Assembly (NCBI GenBank): GCA_963691655.1
Contig: OY829326.1
Location: 43,551,989 to 43,615,988, forward strand
Length of the DNA stretch: 64,000 bases
Source of the DNA: Toxonevra muliebris
Taxonomy: Eukaryota; Arthropoda; Insecta; Diptera; Pallopteridae
Reading direction: 5' to 3'
The notes under the pieces are model-generated. The model ran no database searches. It was not told the DNA's origin and saw only the letters and a program-made list of their open reading frames with translations. Shown here piece by piece: positions 1 through 11,739 of the stretch. Position numbers and translations under genes: made by a program. Position 1 is the stretch's first letter. Every line of letters begins with the position of its first letter.

Positions 1-385
1 TGATGACACCCACCAGTAATCTCGGGTCCTTTCTTTTCAGTTTCAGAACAAAATCCGCTGATTTTCTACTAGGTTGTCTCACGAAGCACTTCGCGGTTCT
101 GCAGGAGTCAAGCTCGGATCATCTTTGTTGATCCAACGCTTGACTTTCCCAGAGCTTACGCCAAGAAAAGGTTCCAGACCCCATGGTGCAATTGCAGAAC
201 CTTCATTAGCTAGTTCATCAGCTAGCTCATTTACTGTAATACCACAGTGTCTATGGAACCTGGAACATATAAGGTATAACTTGTTGTGTTATGCGACACT
301 ATTTAGCTTTGCCTGACACTCGCTGACTAATTTTGAAGAGCTGACAGGGTTAGAAAGGGGTTTCAGTGCAGCTTGTCATAGAATA
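1..385 (-). mobile_element. LINE (Jockey-group) RNase H fragment, runs off the left edge
   Basis: Read on the minus strand, this stretch gives a decayed RNase H domain of a non-LTR retrotransposon. The peptide CGITVNELADELANEGSAI matches the family's usual HxGIxGNExAD(E)LA core near the C-terminus of the domain. Stop codons and a lost Trp-Val-Pro-Gly stretch show it is dead. About 360 bp align by eye with 52390-52745 (same order of blocks: the serine-rich linker, the ACCACAGTG block, the ATAACTTGTT block), so both are copies of one family. The element may extend past position 1. Confidence 0.7.
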
Positions 386-2679
386 ATACATATAAATGTG
401 GTATCTTGAATAATTTTACTTTCCTGAATCCATCTTGAATAATCTTGAACTCTTGATGTATCATTTCGGGTCTGTTGGTGGAGACTCCTACATCTCCTCA
501 AATTCTCCAAACAGTCCATCTCTTAAGAAACGATATTGACGAGTCTGAAGATTGGACCATTCATAGAGACAATGGTAAAATGGTCTTAATTTCTTGCTCA
601 TTTTTGCGAGAAGTTTAAATCTGCAACTCCAGTCAAACTCTGTTTTCTTTTTTTATCAAGAAATGAAGTGATAAACTTCGAGCTATCGTAAAGACTTTCA
701 TGGTTTGCCAAGATTTTTGGATTGTTTCTTTTGTTTTCAGGTTCAAACCCAATTTCACTTCTCCTATTGGTTTCTTTATCGATACCTGTTAGTTTTCATG
801 ACCTAAGGCAAAGAGTTTAACTTGATGGATGTTGTTTTTTTGATCTTATTGATTAGTGATCTATGAATAATTATAAAAAGTGAGGATCTTTACATGAAAA
901 ATATTATAGTAATCTGAAAATTGTAAAGGCCCCATATTTTTGGTGTTTCGCAAAATACCCCAAATCGAGTGCTCTCTTGCGTTTTGAATCCATCAGTATA
1001 GAATTGAAGCTCGTTACCGCTAATAACCACGGTATGATTTCATTCTTGTTCTACTAGACGAATTAATTGGATCAACATTTTTTAATTAATAATGAAATTT
1101 ATATTAGTTCAATGTCAACTTGCATCAAATTGCGTCAAATTGCATATTTCGATATCTTGAAATTGAGTTAATTTGAATGTGAGAGGTTGAAAGTGTGGCA
1201 CCATAAACCTGTACCCTCTATTGATACCAAGATTCGTAAGGACTTTATTAGTATTACAAAATGTCAATTTATTATAACAAACGACTTTACATGCTAATGA
1301 ATGGTTTTATATATGTAGATAACGTACATACATAAATCTTATTCATTTATGTAATTGTTAAATCTAATAAAATATGCAATAATATGTAAATTGTTAAAAT
1401 GCATGGTTGAAATGAAAATAAAAATCATTTTTTAAAATTAATTTAGGTACATTAAAATGTCAAATCGAATGAATTTCACATTAAACGAGCAAACATTTAA
1501 ATGCAAATTTTGTAAAAAAAAAAAAGATCTATATAACTAAGCATAAAAATGCAAATGTACTGTAGATGTGCATTTGGAAAACATATATTTTTGAACAAAA
1601 TAATTTCGTATTAAATTAATTTAATTAATATTTTTGCCAATGGCAAACACTGATTGAGTAAGTAAGTTTGTATGTGTGTGTGTGAATATATTTTTGGGTG
1701 CGTGTGTTTACTATTTGTTTTTTGAAAACAAAACATAATTAACTCTAAGCGGAATTTTCAATTAAATGCAACGCGACGAACATTGATGCCTATTTAGTTG
1801 TTTGGTTATTTATGTAAGTGTGTGCGTGTTCCTGCATGAGTGTGTGTGCATTTGTTCATGTATTTTTATGTATATTTTTGAGTGCGAGAGTATTCATATA
1901 ATTAAATTTGAAATTGTTTATTTTAATTGCATATTTTCCTCTATTGTATTTTCCTTGTGTTGATAAATTATTTATTTACATAAATATCTCTGTGTATTTA
2001 GTGTATTTGAAAAATATTAATTATTATTATTCAGTCGGCTTTACGTGTGGCCTATCTTAAGTATCTATTTGATAGAAAAAATAACAATTAGTTATCAATA
2101 ATACAGTGCGATGTAGACATGACAACCAATCATACTTTAATACAACAAATTTATATTTTAAATTAAAATAACAGATTGAAAAACAATGTAATGGTATAAA
2201 TTAATAAAGAGATGTGCTAACTTTTTTACATTTTCTACACATTGTCTACACTAAAGTGTAGAAAACTCCAACCTGTTATTTCTGAGCATCTCCACTTGCA
2301 CAACCTAGGCATCTGTATTTTCCACACGTATTTCATCAGTAATTATGAGCTCTCATTTTTTAACTATAACTCAGTGGAAAAAGTTTTGATTAATCATTGG
2401 TGTGAAATATTCTAATTTTCATTATATTTGTTGGCCTTAATAACCTATGCGCTCTAAATCCAGCTTGACTGTTGCGGAGGTCACATTCCAAAGCATCGGA
2501 GACACGTACTAAATCAAATGCTGGTCATAAGCTTATTTATAATATTTAACATGATAATGCCACTCAATTTTTTGCATTCCATGAGATTATATTTCTTCGG
2601 AAGACTTATAATAAGTCCGCCTTGATAATTTTTCATGTGCCCAGAAAATATCGATTATAGTCTGAAGAATATACAAAGT
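386..2679. other. AT-rich stretch without a recognisable gene
   Basis: No coding pattern or splice-supported exon is visible. The stretch holds (TG)n-like tracts around 1670-1700 and 1815-1860 and generic AT-rich sequence. It lies upstream of the first recognisable exon of the CUB/LDLa gene, so it could be 5' intron or intergenic DNA. Nothing here settles which. Confidence 0.5.
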
Positions 2680-3850
2680 CTTTTTCGTTAAGCGTGTCTA
2701 AACTTTAAAATTGAATAAAGAGTTGTGTGTGAGTTATGACGAAAATTTTTATTGCGGATTGAAGTACATTCAATACCATTATGTTTTAAAAATGGTATAA
2801 TTCAAACGGCGCCCGTGAATTCGTTTACAGGACTCCATCCGAGAGGTGCAATTTTGTATGATTTTGTTGCATAAGACGGGCCGGATCTCACCAATGGTTT
2901 GAATAATGTTGTTCTCCAGTTTGTATATTGTTCTTGGTTTGTTGGCATAAATCAGCAACTTAACATAGCCCCAGAGAGAAAAATCTAAGGGCATTAAATC
3001 GCATGATCATGGCGTTCATTCGACGTCGCCTCTTCTTGGAACTTTTCATGCAACAACTCCACTGTAATGCCCGTTGTGTAACACGTCGCGCCGTCTTATT
3101 AGACCTACTTGTTATCCAGGTCCATGTCGTCCAATTGAGGCCACAAAAAGTCAGATATCATGGCGCGACATCGTTCGCCATTGACAGTCACCGTCTGGCC
3201 ATTCTTGTTTCGTATAATGTATGGCCCAATGACACCACCTGGCTACAATGGATACTGATACTATAGCGAATTATTCTCTGCCCAAAATGCGGGAAGTTTT
3301 CTTGTTCACGAAGCCGTTTAACCAAAAATATGCTTCATAACTGAAAATGATTTTTACGCCAAATTTGGATCCGTTTCCAACTGCTCCAGAGTCCAATCAA
3401 CGAACGTATAACGAGTTCTGTGAGCTTGGGGCTTCAGCTCCTGTGTCAATTAAATCTTATGCATGGTTTTCACTATGTCATATTCCCTGTCAAAAAGAGA
3501 GAAAGAGATAATTTTCTAAAAAAATTGCCAACATGTTTGCCAAATTTGACTGAATTTGACATAGTGAAAACCAGGCATTATATTCTCAAGCTTTTTCGCA
3601 AAACTCGCCAAGATGAAGTCACTGAAAAGCCAATTTAGGTCTTCAGCCACAATTTCAGTAACAACAGAAATATTCTCGCTTGACCGCGCATTTTGGCAAC
3701 GACCAGGGACTGCTCGATTGGGAACCGAACCGCTTTGCTCGAATTTCGCGATAATTCGTAAATTGCTCGCTTGGCCGTAAATATTTCGTAGTTCGCAAAA
3801 GGATTGACGAACAGAACATGAATTTTTATAATAATCAACACGTAGTCAAC
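2680..3850 (-). mobile_element. rosa-like (DD41D) mariner transposon, nearly full length, decayed
   Basis: The minus strand shows blocks of one mariner-type transposase in the right order. They are an N-terminal helix-turn-helix part near 3830-3650 (IFTAKRAIYELSRNSSKAVRF), a middle part near 3420-3130 (YTFVDWTLEQLETDPN, GVIGPYIIRNKNGQTVTVNG), and a C-terminal part at 2994-2779 (PLDFSLWGYVKLLIYANKP). Stops and frameshifts interrupt all of them. The 3' end near 2690-2730 (GAATAAA then a GACACGCTT-type block) matches the end of the copy at 6867-7320 in opposite orientation, which suggests a shared terminal sequence. A 116-bp hairpin element at 3461-3576 splits it. Confidence 0.72.
3461..3576. 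mobile_element. Small hairpin MITE inserted in the rosa-like copy
   Basis: The outer arms GCATGGTTTTCACTATGTCA (3461-3480) and its inverse at 3557-3576 match in 19 of 20 positions, and similarity continues inward with gaps. Total length is about 116 bp. Flanking sequence on both sides continues the mariner transposase reading on the minus strand, so this is a later insertion. It has no coding capacity. Confidence 0.65.
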
Positions 3851-4391
3851 ACGTTGTTGAATGGTGACTATGGCAGAAGAAGAATGACAGTCCTGCCACC
3901 TGACGTCAGACGTCAGAGCATTAAGTTGTTAAAGTTCGAACAAAGCTTTTGAAAAACGCATTAGTTAAATTTTTACAAGTTTTGATCAGTTTGGAGATTA
4001 AGTTATTTAAAGTTTTTAAGGGCGCTATTTCTTCAACTTTGATTTTATTGATGTTCAACGTATAGATGTTGAAGTTTGATGGTGACAGTAAAAAAATTTC
4101 GATAGCTAAGGTTTCATTATTGGACAAGAACTTTCTCTAAACTTCTACATGGCACTTTCTTACCGAATAATTTCGCCATTTCTATAAACTAGCAGCCTAG
4201 GACTCACAGTTATTCTGCCTGTGATCTTTTTTATATATGTAGATTTCTAAAATTTTTTAATTCATTATTAGTTTAAAATTTGTTGCTCTAAATTTATTTC
4301 CCATAGTCTCTAATATATATAGAGATTTTAAGTAAAGGGTTTTCCATTAAGGACATAACAATTTTATCTATTAATAAAACAAAGAATTTTT

Positions 4392-4911
4392 TGAGATATT
4401 GAGCTCAAATTTATTGTGGATGAATGAAATTCGATTTCGGTCAATGGAGAGCGCTATCGTGTTATGTTGGAAGATTATTTGTGGCCAGAATTGGATGAAC
4501 TTGACATCAACGATATGTGGTTTCAACAAGACGGTGCCACCAGCCACACAGCACGTGTCACAATCGATTTATTGAAAGGCAAAGTCGGTGAATGTGTTAT
4601 CTCGAGAAATGGTCCGGTGGAATGGCCGCCTCGTTCATGCGATCTAACGCCATTGGATTTCTTTTTATGGGGCTATATCAAGTCACTGATCTATACCAAC
4701 AAGCCAGCAACTTTAGACGAGCTCAAAGACAATATCAAACGCGAAATTGCCAACGTACCGGTCGAAATGTGTGCGAGAGTGGTGGAAAATTGGGTCCAAA
4801 GAATCGATCGCTGTAAACGGACTCGTGGTGGTCATATGATCGAAATCGAATTTCATTCATAAAATGTAATGCTTGCACTACACCCACAATAAATTTGAAC
4901 TCAATATCTCA
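4392..4911 (+). mobile_element. Internally deleted rosa-like (DD41D) mariner with both inverted ends
   Basis: The 31-bp ends 4392-4422 and 4881-4911 are inverted copies with two mismatches (TGAGATATTGAG...TTTATTGTGG). Almost directly inside the left end, the sequence enters the C-terminal half of a transposase (4430-4862). The N-terminal half is missing, so this is a non-autonomous deletion derivative. The true outer tips may lie a little further out. Confidence 0.75.
4464..4862 (+). pseudogene. C-terminal half of rosa-like DD41D mariner transposase
   Basis: An open frame of 132 codons covers the second and third catalytic acidic residues of an IS630-Tc1-mariner transposase: Asp in WFQQDGATSHTA and Asp in CDLTPLDFFLWGY. 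Exactly 41 residues separate them by direct count, the DD41D spacing of the rosa lineage, in contrast to the 34 of classical mariner. The tail (KPATLDELKDNI, then CKRTRGGHM) is typical of this group. The first catalytic Asp and the DNA-binding region are absent, so no active enzyme could be made, although this part is still uninterrupted and therefore fairly young. The ATG at 4464 is internal to the ancestral protein. Confidence 0.85.
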
Positions 4912-6549
4912 CATGTCCAGCAATTAAATATGATTATTTATATTCTGCCGAATCCGAACTATGAAAGGAAAAAACATTCAATAGTGCGTTATCCATACTC
5001 TACGTAACTAGTATTTGAAATAATTTCTCAGTCTCACTCACATCTGTATTAACTAAAACCACGTACATATTTATGTAAAAACATTTAAGCATAATATACT
5101 AGTAAATGGAGCAAAACAGAGAGGGAAGGGCAATCCTCTACCACATCAATGTAATGATTGTCCATAGTTGGCATAAAACCACTGTAATGTAAACAAAATC
5201 CTAACATAACTTTGACAAATGCGTGCGCATAATAAATTTCAAAAACGAATTAATTCATGTTGTTTGGTTTTTCTAATCCCGAATGTATATCGAACCGTCA
5301 CGATGGCAATACCAACTTCAATGCCAATAGCAAAGTAACAACAAAAACGACCAAGCAACAAAAAACCAACAACACCAACAGTAACAGCAAGAACAACTCA
5401 TCGAACTGCATTGAAATCTTGATTAGATTTTGATTGCGAACATTGAGTTTTGTATGCGATACCGATGCTCAATGGAAATGGAAAGAGCAACAAAGCTTTG
5501 ATTGTATGTTTAGAATACACACACGTACATAATAGCGTATGTATAAATGTGTATGCTGCGTGTATATATGAGTATGATTATACGTATATTTATATCTATG
5601 TATGTATGTATGTGGGTCCGTCGTAGTCGTCCTCGTCATCCTTTTTGTGTGTGTGCGGTATGTCCACGTCCTTTCTGTGCGAGAGCTTAGCAATAAATTT
5701 TGCTTCGCCATTTTGACAATAATGGCGGCCGCAATCGAGCTATTGCCATGCCGACCAAAACCGGAAATGATTCATATGCAGTAATTTAATATGCTTATCA
5801 GCCAGCCAAGAGTGGCCAACGCCGACATAGCCACCACCACCGTCACCATTACCGTTACCGATGGATGGTGTTGTTGGTGTTGCTGCTGCTGCAGGGTACT
5901 ACTAAATGGTGGCTGCCTGGAAGCTGTTCGCGCGCTTATTTCACACACCTAATAATAAAATTGTTATTATTATTTTTGTTGGCGATTTATTTAAATACAT
6001 TTGAGAATACACCAAGGTCCATGTGTATGTGTGTGTATGTGAGTGTGTGAGCGTGAAGTGAAAGAATAATAAGAGCAGCCGTTAACTGAAATCTTTATCA
6101 TATAAATTATGTAGTGTTATTTTTATTGATTGGTGATAGCAAAATAATATCAAAAAAAAAAAAAGGAGAAAAAAATTATAATTACATGCGTCATATTGAA
6201 ATTGGCGATTGGGGGAGAATTTTTAATAATTCCAATGTGCAGCAATTAAAATTAATGCAAAAAATAAGACCGCAAAACATTAATTACATTGAACACCCCC
6301 TTCTCATTTACAAACGTGTATGTAGTTGAAAATTTAATTTAATGTACAATATATGTAACGAATATTGCACATCGATGTCGTGGCTCAGTGGCATTCACTG
6401 CCGAGCACAAATTTAATAATTTCAATTTTAGATTGCTCAGAGCTAGTCTGGGAAGAGTTTCTAGACACACTGAAATAAGTTTATATGTGTAAAAGCTGAT
6501 TGTTTAGCAATCAGCCAAAGATAATATTGAGCTCAACCCCATTCTAGGT
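4912..6549. other. Non-coding stretch with low-complexity and microsatellite tracts
   Basis: CAACAA/CAGC-rich low complexity at about 5335-5400, a (TATG)n run at 5598-5613, (TG)n near 5645-5655 and 6018-6045, and a CACCAC/GTTGTTGCTGC stretch at 5830-5895. Short open frames here follow those simple repeats and look accidental. No gene is seen. Confidence 0.5.
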
Positions 6550-6845
6550 AAAGGAACTCACACTAATGGGCTCAAATTATGGCTTTTAAATCTTGCACAA
6601 TTAAAGCTACTAATTATAAATAACCTTATAATAATTATGGGTTTCCTTTCGGAGAATTGCAAACTCGGAGAACACATGAAAAATTTAGGCATTGACGAGA
6701 GTTTCATCTGGCTCTTTTGTCGGAAAGAAAATGAGGCACCGAAGCACATTCTCCTGTACTGCGAGACATTTACTCGTGATAGGAAAAAACCAATACTAAC
6801 TATCGCCGGAAAGTGGGAGTTGAGCGAAAATATTGCTTACTGAAA
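6550..6845 (+). mobile_element. LINE 3' fragment: C-terminal zinc-type motif of a retrotransposon ORF2
   Basis: The plus-strand frame at 6637-6843 reads ENCKLGEHMKNLGIDES, then FCRKENEAPKHILLYC. This matches the tail of Jockey/R1-type ORF2 proteins, where a Cys-Cys-His-Cys motif follows RNase H (GHCxLGxHxxxLGI...CRxCxxxxETPxHIxxxC). The first Cys pair is partly lost here. Reverse transcriptase and RNase H are not present. A rosa-like mariner fragment follows within about 25 bp. Confidence 0.65.
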
Positions 6846-6866
6846 GTGTGCACAAGGAGTTGACCT

Positions 6867-7320
6867 TTCTGTGACTTTTTGTTACCTCAATTGGATGTCA
6901 TGAACCTGGACAACATGTAGCTCCAACAAGACGGCACAATGTGTTACTAGACGGGTGTTACATTGAAATTGTTGTAAAAAAAGTTTCCAGAACGCATCAT
7001 CTCCAGAAGAGGCGAAGTGGAATGATCGTGCGATTTAACGCCCACATTATGCCAACAATCCAACAATAACTGACCAAATGGAAAACAACATTATTCAAAC
7101 TATTGGTGAGATCCAGCCCGACTTATCCAACAGAGTTATACAAAGTTGGACCTCTCGGATGGAGTCCTGTAAACGAAGCCGCGGGGACCATTTTAACCAT
7201 ATCATTTTTAAAACATAATGGTATTGAATGTACTTTAATCCGCAATAAAGGTTTCCGTCATATCCCATGCAAAACTATTTATTCAATTTTAAAGTACAGA
7301 CACGCTTAGTGAAAAAGCGT
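6867..7320 (+). mobile_element. rosa-like mariner fragment
   Basis: Frames here give NNIIQTIGEIQPDLSNRVIQ and WTSRMESCKRSRGDHF, the same tail as in the minus-strand copy at 2779-2994. An internal deletion removes the region around the third catalytic Asp, since RPHYANNPT replaces PLDFSLWGY...NKP. The 3' end at 7270-7315 (TTATTCAATTTTAAAGT, then GACACGCTTA) is the inverse of 2690-2730. The two copies therefore lie inverted to each other about 4 kb apart. Confidence 0.65.
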
Positions 7321-8640
7321 TTATGAAGTTTGATTCGGCGGCTTGTTTAATCATTATGGATGGAGTTGATGTGATCTATATAAGGCATATTCCCCCATTA
7401 CCGATGAAAATTGCATACATTTTGATCAATGGCCGTGAAAAAAAAAATGAATTTTAAAGGAAACAAATTAGACCTCCTTACTAAATCTCTGGATCAGCTT
7501 AGAAAATGTCTGGACTCGATTGTAGTCGGCAATTAATTGCCGACTGAAAGCGGTGTCTAGTACAAGGCTTTTGTTATAGGTTTTCTAAATGTTATTATTT
7601 AGGATCATCTTGAGGGAAATTATGATTTCAAAGATTTTGTTCTGAGAATTATTACTTTCGACAATACATTAAATTGTGTTGGATAACTGTATCACCTCAG
7701 TGGTTTGCCTGATGATATCTTTCAAAAGTTATTGTTTTTATCATTGCCTCCTTTAATTGTAAATGTGATTATGACATACCATGACTACCTCGATAATCTA
7801 GTGAGTTTCGGTTCGATTCTTGTCTTCGTCTGGTGGTTAATTTTCAGAACCTTCTTATATTTACTATTAATATGAAGTGTATGAGAATTATAAGAAAGTA
7901 TACAAGTACACATCTCGGCAGGTGATGCCAAAACCACCAAGCCGATAAAAAATTGCCATACCACCATTCGGAATCGGCGTTAAACTGTAGGTCCAACTAT
8001 GTGGTATCACAATGGGCCATTCAAATTTAAGTGTGTCTCTCGACAGCAACTCCAACCTAACTTAACCTAGGACATACCACACATACCAATGACATAACAT
8101 ACCTACCACACTCAGTCTTTCCAAAAAAAAAAAAAAACAAAAAACACACACAATTTAATAAAATTTAAAATTTGTTACCCATTGTTAGATTTCTTTTATT
8201 ACGCGAATATATAATTTTTTACGAGTTCTCATCTCCTCAATACAACATTGTTTGCCACACCCACTTACATAATGCATGCTTAGGTGCATTGTAACGACCA
8301 TACATACAATGATATTAAAAATATATAATAACTTTAAATCATTACATACTTAACAGTGATCAATTTCTCGTAGCCAATACTTTAGACACACATAAAAACG
8401 TCATAGAAAATTTACTACCTTGCCAAGGTGCATGCATATGTTCGAGAAGGTACGAATATTACTCACACACTCACTCACACAATCACTAGGTACTCGAACA
8501 TTCGTATATTTTACGCTGTGCACATATTTGTACTAAAAACACGTAAAACTTACATCATTGAATAAATGAATACGCTGCCGCTTCAAGGAACTGTGCACAC
8601 TTCACTTCCTTTTCATTTTTAGTGCGCGTTTACGCTCACA
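7321..8640. other. Non-coding stretch, possibly old retroposon debris
   Basis: No gene is visible. A segment at about 7930-8070 (GGCGTTAAACTGTAGGTCC, then AACCTAACTTAACCTAGG) has the look of dispersed fly retroposon 3' ends, but I cannot confirm it. A poly(A) run lies near 8124-8140. Confidence 0.35.
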
Positions 8641-8775
8641 CGCTAACGCTTACATCGACTCTCATATTCCCGGCACTTGTACGTTGCGTCGATTCGGTTG
8701 TTCTGCTGTTGTTGAGCTGAAAACAATCACGTGTCTTTATGGGGTGCCATATCAGGTCAAATATAGGTATATGTG

Positions 8776-8860
8776 CATACATACATACATACATACATAC
8801 ATGTGTACTTACAATATTTAGATTTATGTGAGTATGTATATGTGTGTGTGTGTGTGTGTG
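8776..8860. repeat. Microsatellites (CATA)n and (TG)n
   Basis: Six CATA units run from 8776 to 8802 and a pure (TG)10 from 8841 to 8860. The short open frame that reads His-Thr through them on the minus strand is a product of the repeat and not a gene. Confidence 0.95.
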
Positions 8861-9451
8861 CAACTGTCAATTGAACACACTTCACAAGGAAGCATGAAGC
8901 AAGCAAACGAAAGTTTTCAAGTACCCTACAGCTAGACTATAGGTACTAAAGTACTACTGTAGTACACAATGGAAAGCATCGAATTAAATATCTCATTTCA
9001 TGGAACTCCCGCCCTCCTTATCAGGGAGTTCTAATCTTGACATTTTCGCTTTGTTCATCCTTGTTGTCAACGCTATCCAACTCCAAATTTTGAACACACA
9101 TATATATATACATACCATGCATTCCTATACCTACTTACTTTAGTGTGTTGAATTTCTGCTGTGTTGTGTTGTTCTTGTTGTTGCAATCAAAGGTGCTATG
9201 GTACCAGATGGGCTGACGATCCACTTCCAGAGTTGTGTGCTTGCACATATGTTTGTAAGAGTACAGTGGGCGTGTTTACAAAGCATTTTTTTCACCATTG
9301 ATTCATTTCTTCTTGTCAATCGAATCGAAATTCAGTTGAGTTCAGTTTTTTAATTTGTCACTTTGAGAACTTTCATTAAAGTCAAGTGGCAAAAATTGAA
9401 AAAATAACAAACAAAAACGTTAACAAATGGGCCAAGGATTAAGGAAATTGA

Positions 9452-9455
9452 TGTA

Positions 9456-9490
<35 letters not shown>
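9452..9490. repeat. Microsatellite (GT)15
   Basis: Pure GT dinucleotides occupy 9461-9490, preceded by TGTATGTAT. This is a likely polymorphic locus. Confidence 0.95.
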
Positions 9491-9492
<2 letters not shown>

Positions 9493-10632
9493 TTGTGTCA
9501 ATGCAGGTGGCTGCTTCATGCAAGTGGCAACAAACGAACGAAGCATGACTTCCGTTTATGTAATGTCGGAAATGCATGTAATTAAAATGAAATACCGAGG
9601 GTGGTGGAAATTACAACTCTTCAAGATGTAGACGCTCACAAAAATCAAACACATATACATACATAAAAGCATCCATACATATGCACATATAAACAATACA
9701 TAAATATATTAAATTCTGTATGTGTATGATTCTAATTGCGTAATTTCAATTAATTTGCATGTAACTCGATAACAGTTTTGGCACTTAATTTCCGTAAACA
9801 TAAACTTATTGAGCTGCATGTCATCCGATATGAAAATATGCCGAATTGTTGATTGCATAGTAATAATGTGGTAATTTGCTTATAATGCGAACAGGACAAG
9901 AGTGAATTAACATGGAGTTTTGTGGTTCATCAAACCAGTAGAAAAACTTTAAAGTATATTATTATGGTTGATTGATTGTTGATGATAATTTCGGAAAACG
10001 AAACGCGAATTTATTCAGTAGTAATTTGTAAAGTGGTATACGCACAGTACCTTCGAATTTCGCTTGCCACAAGAGTTAAACTATCATTCCTTGGGTCATT
10101 CACAATGATCATTCATTGCATTCCATTAATGTAGTGCATTTATTTTGACATCTGTAGAGTGGCTTTTTATCTTGCTTTTTTCTTGTGTTGAAAGGTTAGA
10201 TCAATCTTAAGTCGATCAAATTTACATGCTTTAGGCCACTTCAATTAAGCTTAGTAAGAAAAATGGGTTATTATTGGCAAATTGTGCTATTGAGCCATAA
10301 ACAGAAGAGAAGTTTGAAATCCTTGGAAAGTGTGAGTTAAACAAATCGGTGGTTTTCTGCCAAAGTAAAAAGCGTTTTATTTTTAAATTTTGCTATTGCT
10401 ACCCAAGAGTGCAATGGTATAAAAAATTTCATTATTTTATTTTGCTGTATTGACAGCCACTCAACAGAAAACAACCAATAAAAACTATTTACAAACACGA
10501 ATTTTTATCAAGTCCGAATTAAAAGAAAACAGAACCCGGAAGCATATAAAAGTGGTTATTTGAGCCTCTTTAATCGGTTCTGAAAAGAGTAAGGGAAATC
10601 TCAGTTGAAAACGAAGAGCAGAGGCGCTTTTC
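9491..10632. other. AT-rich stretch without a recognisable gene
   Basis: No coding signal or element ends are seen. There are scattered CATA and CACA tracts near 9650-9690 and generic AT-rich sequence. Confidence 0.45.
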
Positions 10633-11050
10633 TTTATTAGCTCTAAGCAGAGCACGAGTTGTCATAAAACGTAATCGTGTTTCTTTTTAGCTCTGAGCAC
10701 TCAGAGCAAACGTAATTGTGCTTCTTTTTGTGCTCAGAGCGTGTTCTACGTGCTCGGAAGAAATTGACTGAGCACAATTGAAAAAAAATTTGGACAGAAT
10801 ACACAAAAATTTGAAATAGCGCGCAAGGGCTGAGAATAATTAATTTATCCATTTGGCGCAACAAAAATCATAACGATTGAAAAAATCTTTATTGAAAAAT
10901 AAACTTAATTATAAATAGCTGTTTTCTGACATTTCGTGCTATAGGCGTTTTGAAATTGAATCAATGTTGTCAAAGCGTGCTCGGAGCGTGTTCTGATCAG
11001 AGAGTGCTGGCTGTGTTCGTGCTTGACTCTACTCCGTGCTCTGAGGTAAA
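10633..11050. repeat. Foldback-type repeat rich in GCTCTGAG / GAGCACG motifs
   Basis: About 400 bp hold many copies, in both orientations, of GCTCTGAGC- and GAGCACG-like words. Examples are CTCTAAGCAGAGCACGAG at the left edge, GCTCTGAGCACTCAGAGC near 10691 (8-bp perfect arms around CA), GAGCGTGTTCTACGTGCTCGG near 10738, TGCTCGGAGCGTGTTCTGATC near 10979, and CCGTGCTCTGAGG near 11034. The outer words are inverted with respect to each other (CAGAGCACG left, CGTGCTCTG right). This is characteristic of a foldback or MITE-like repeat. Confidence 0.5.
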
Positions 11051-11319
11051 AAAAAAAAACTCCTCATTTTCCTTACCAAAACTCTGTTGTTAATCATTTT
11101 TGGAAAAAAAATAAAGATATCGGAAATGCTGCTGATCAAGGAATTGAACCTGAGATTACTATTCGATCGAGAGTTCGAGCTCAGTGCTGATGTTGTTCGA
11201 GTTCAGTTGTAAAACGATAAAATTTTTTACCAAACGATTAAAATGTTGAAAGTCTAAGGGCTATAATGATAATTTTTTCATCACCAGAAAAAGGTAACCC
11301 TAAAAATATCACCTCGGTA

Positions 11320-11440
11320 CCCAAATGAATGAGTACTAGGCTGGAGTCCCAATGCTTCAGGTTCAATTTGCAGGCAAGGCTTAATTTCCATTTTAAAAAA
11401 ATATTCTAAATGGATTAATTTTCCTGATGTCATAATCATT
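11320..11440 (+). repeat. SINE-like copy, related to the one at 21700
   Basis: The blocks GAATGAGTACTAG, GGAGTCCCA, TTCAGGTTCAATTTG and AAAAATATTCTAAATGGATT align in order with 21710-21800 (GAATGAGTTCTAG, TGAGTTCCA, CTCAGGTTCGATTCC, AAAAATGTCCAAATGGATT). GGTTCAATTTG at 11360 sits at the place of a pol III B box but is degenerate. It is an old copy. Confidence 0.5.
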
Positions 11441-11739
11441 GTATGTTCCTGTTCCACATACGCTTCGATAATTTTGATCCTCGAAGTCTATTTTGGATAA
11501 AACTCAAAAACTATTCACAATATAGTGTTACTACTTAGTATAAGGGTATTTGTTGACAATAACATGCAATAGAAAAAAAACTGACGGATTAGAGAAGAAA
11601 GCGGGACATTTTCAATACAGCTCAAATTTTTATTATGGTACGGTACTAAATTTTGATATGAAATTCAATGACAAAAATATATGCTTTGGTTAGTGGACGT
11701 GGTACCCCCCATGGAATTCTGAGTCTGAATTAGGTATAT

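Noticed and set aside
74..316. 80-codon plus-strand open frame at the left edge
   Set aside because: It is the antisense shadow of the LINE RNase H fragment.
3898..3920. TGACGTCAGACGTCAG as a CRE-type regulatory site
   Set aside because: It lies next to transposon debris far from any recognised promoter, and two overlapping words do not show function.
11130..11200. Minus-strand GGTTCAATTCC as a tRNA-like promoter
   Set aside because: Isolated B-box match without an A box or a second copy.
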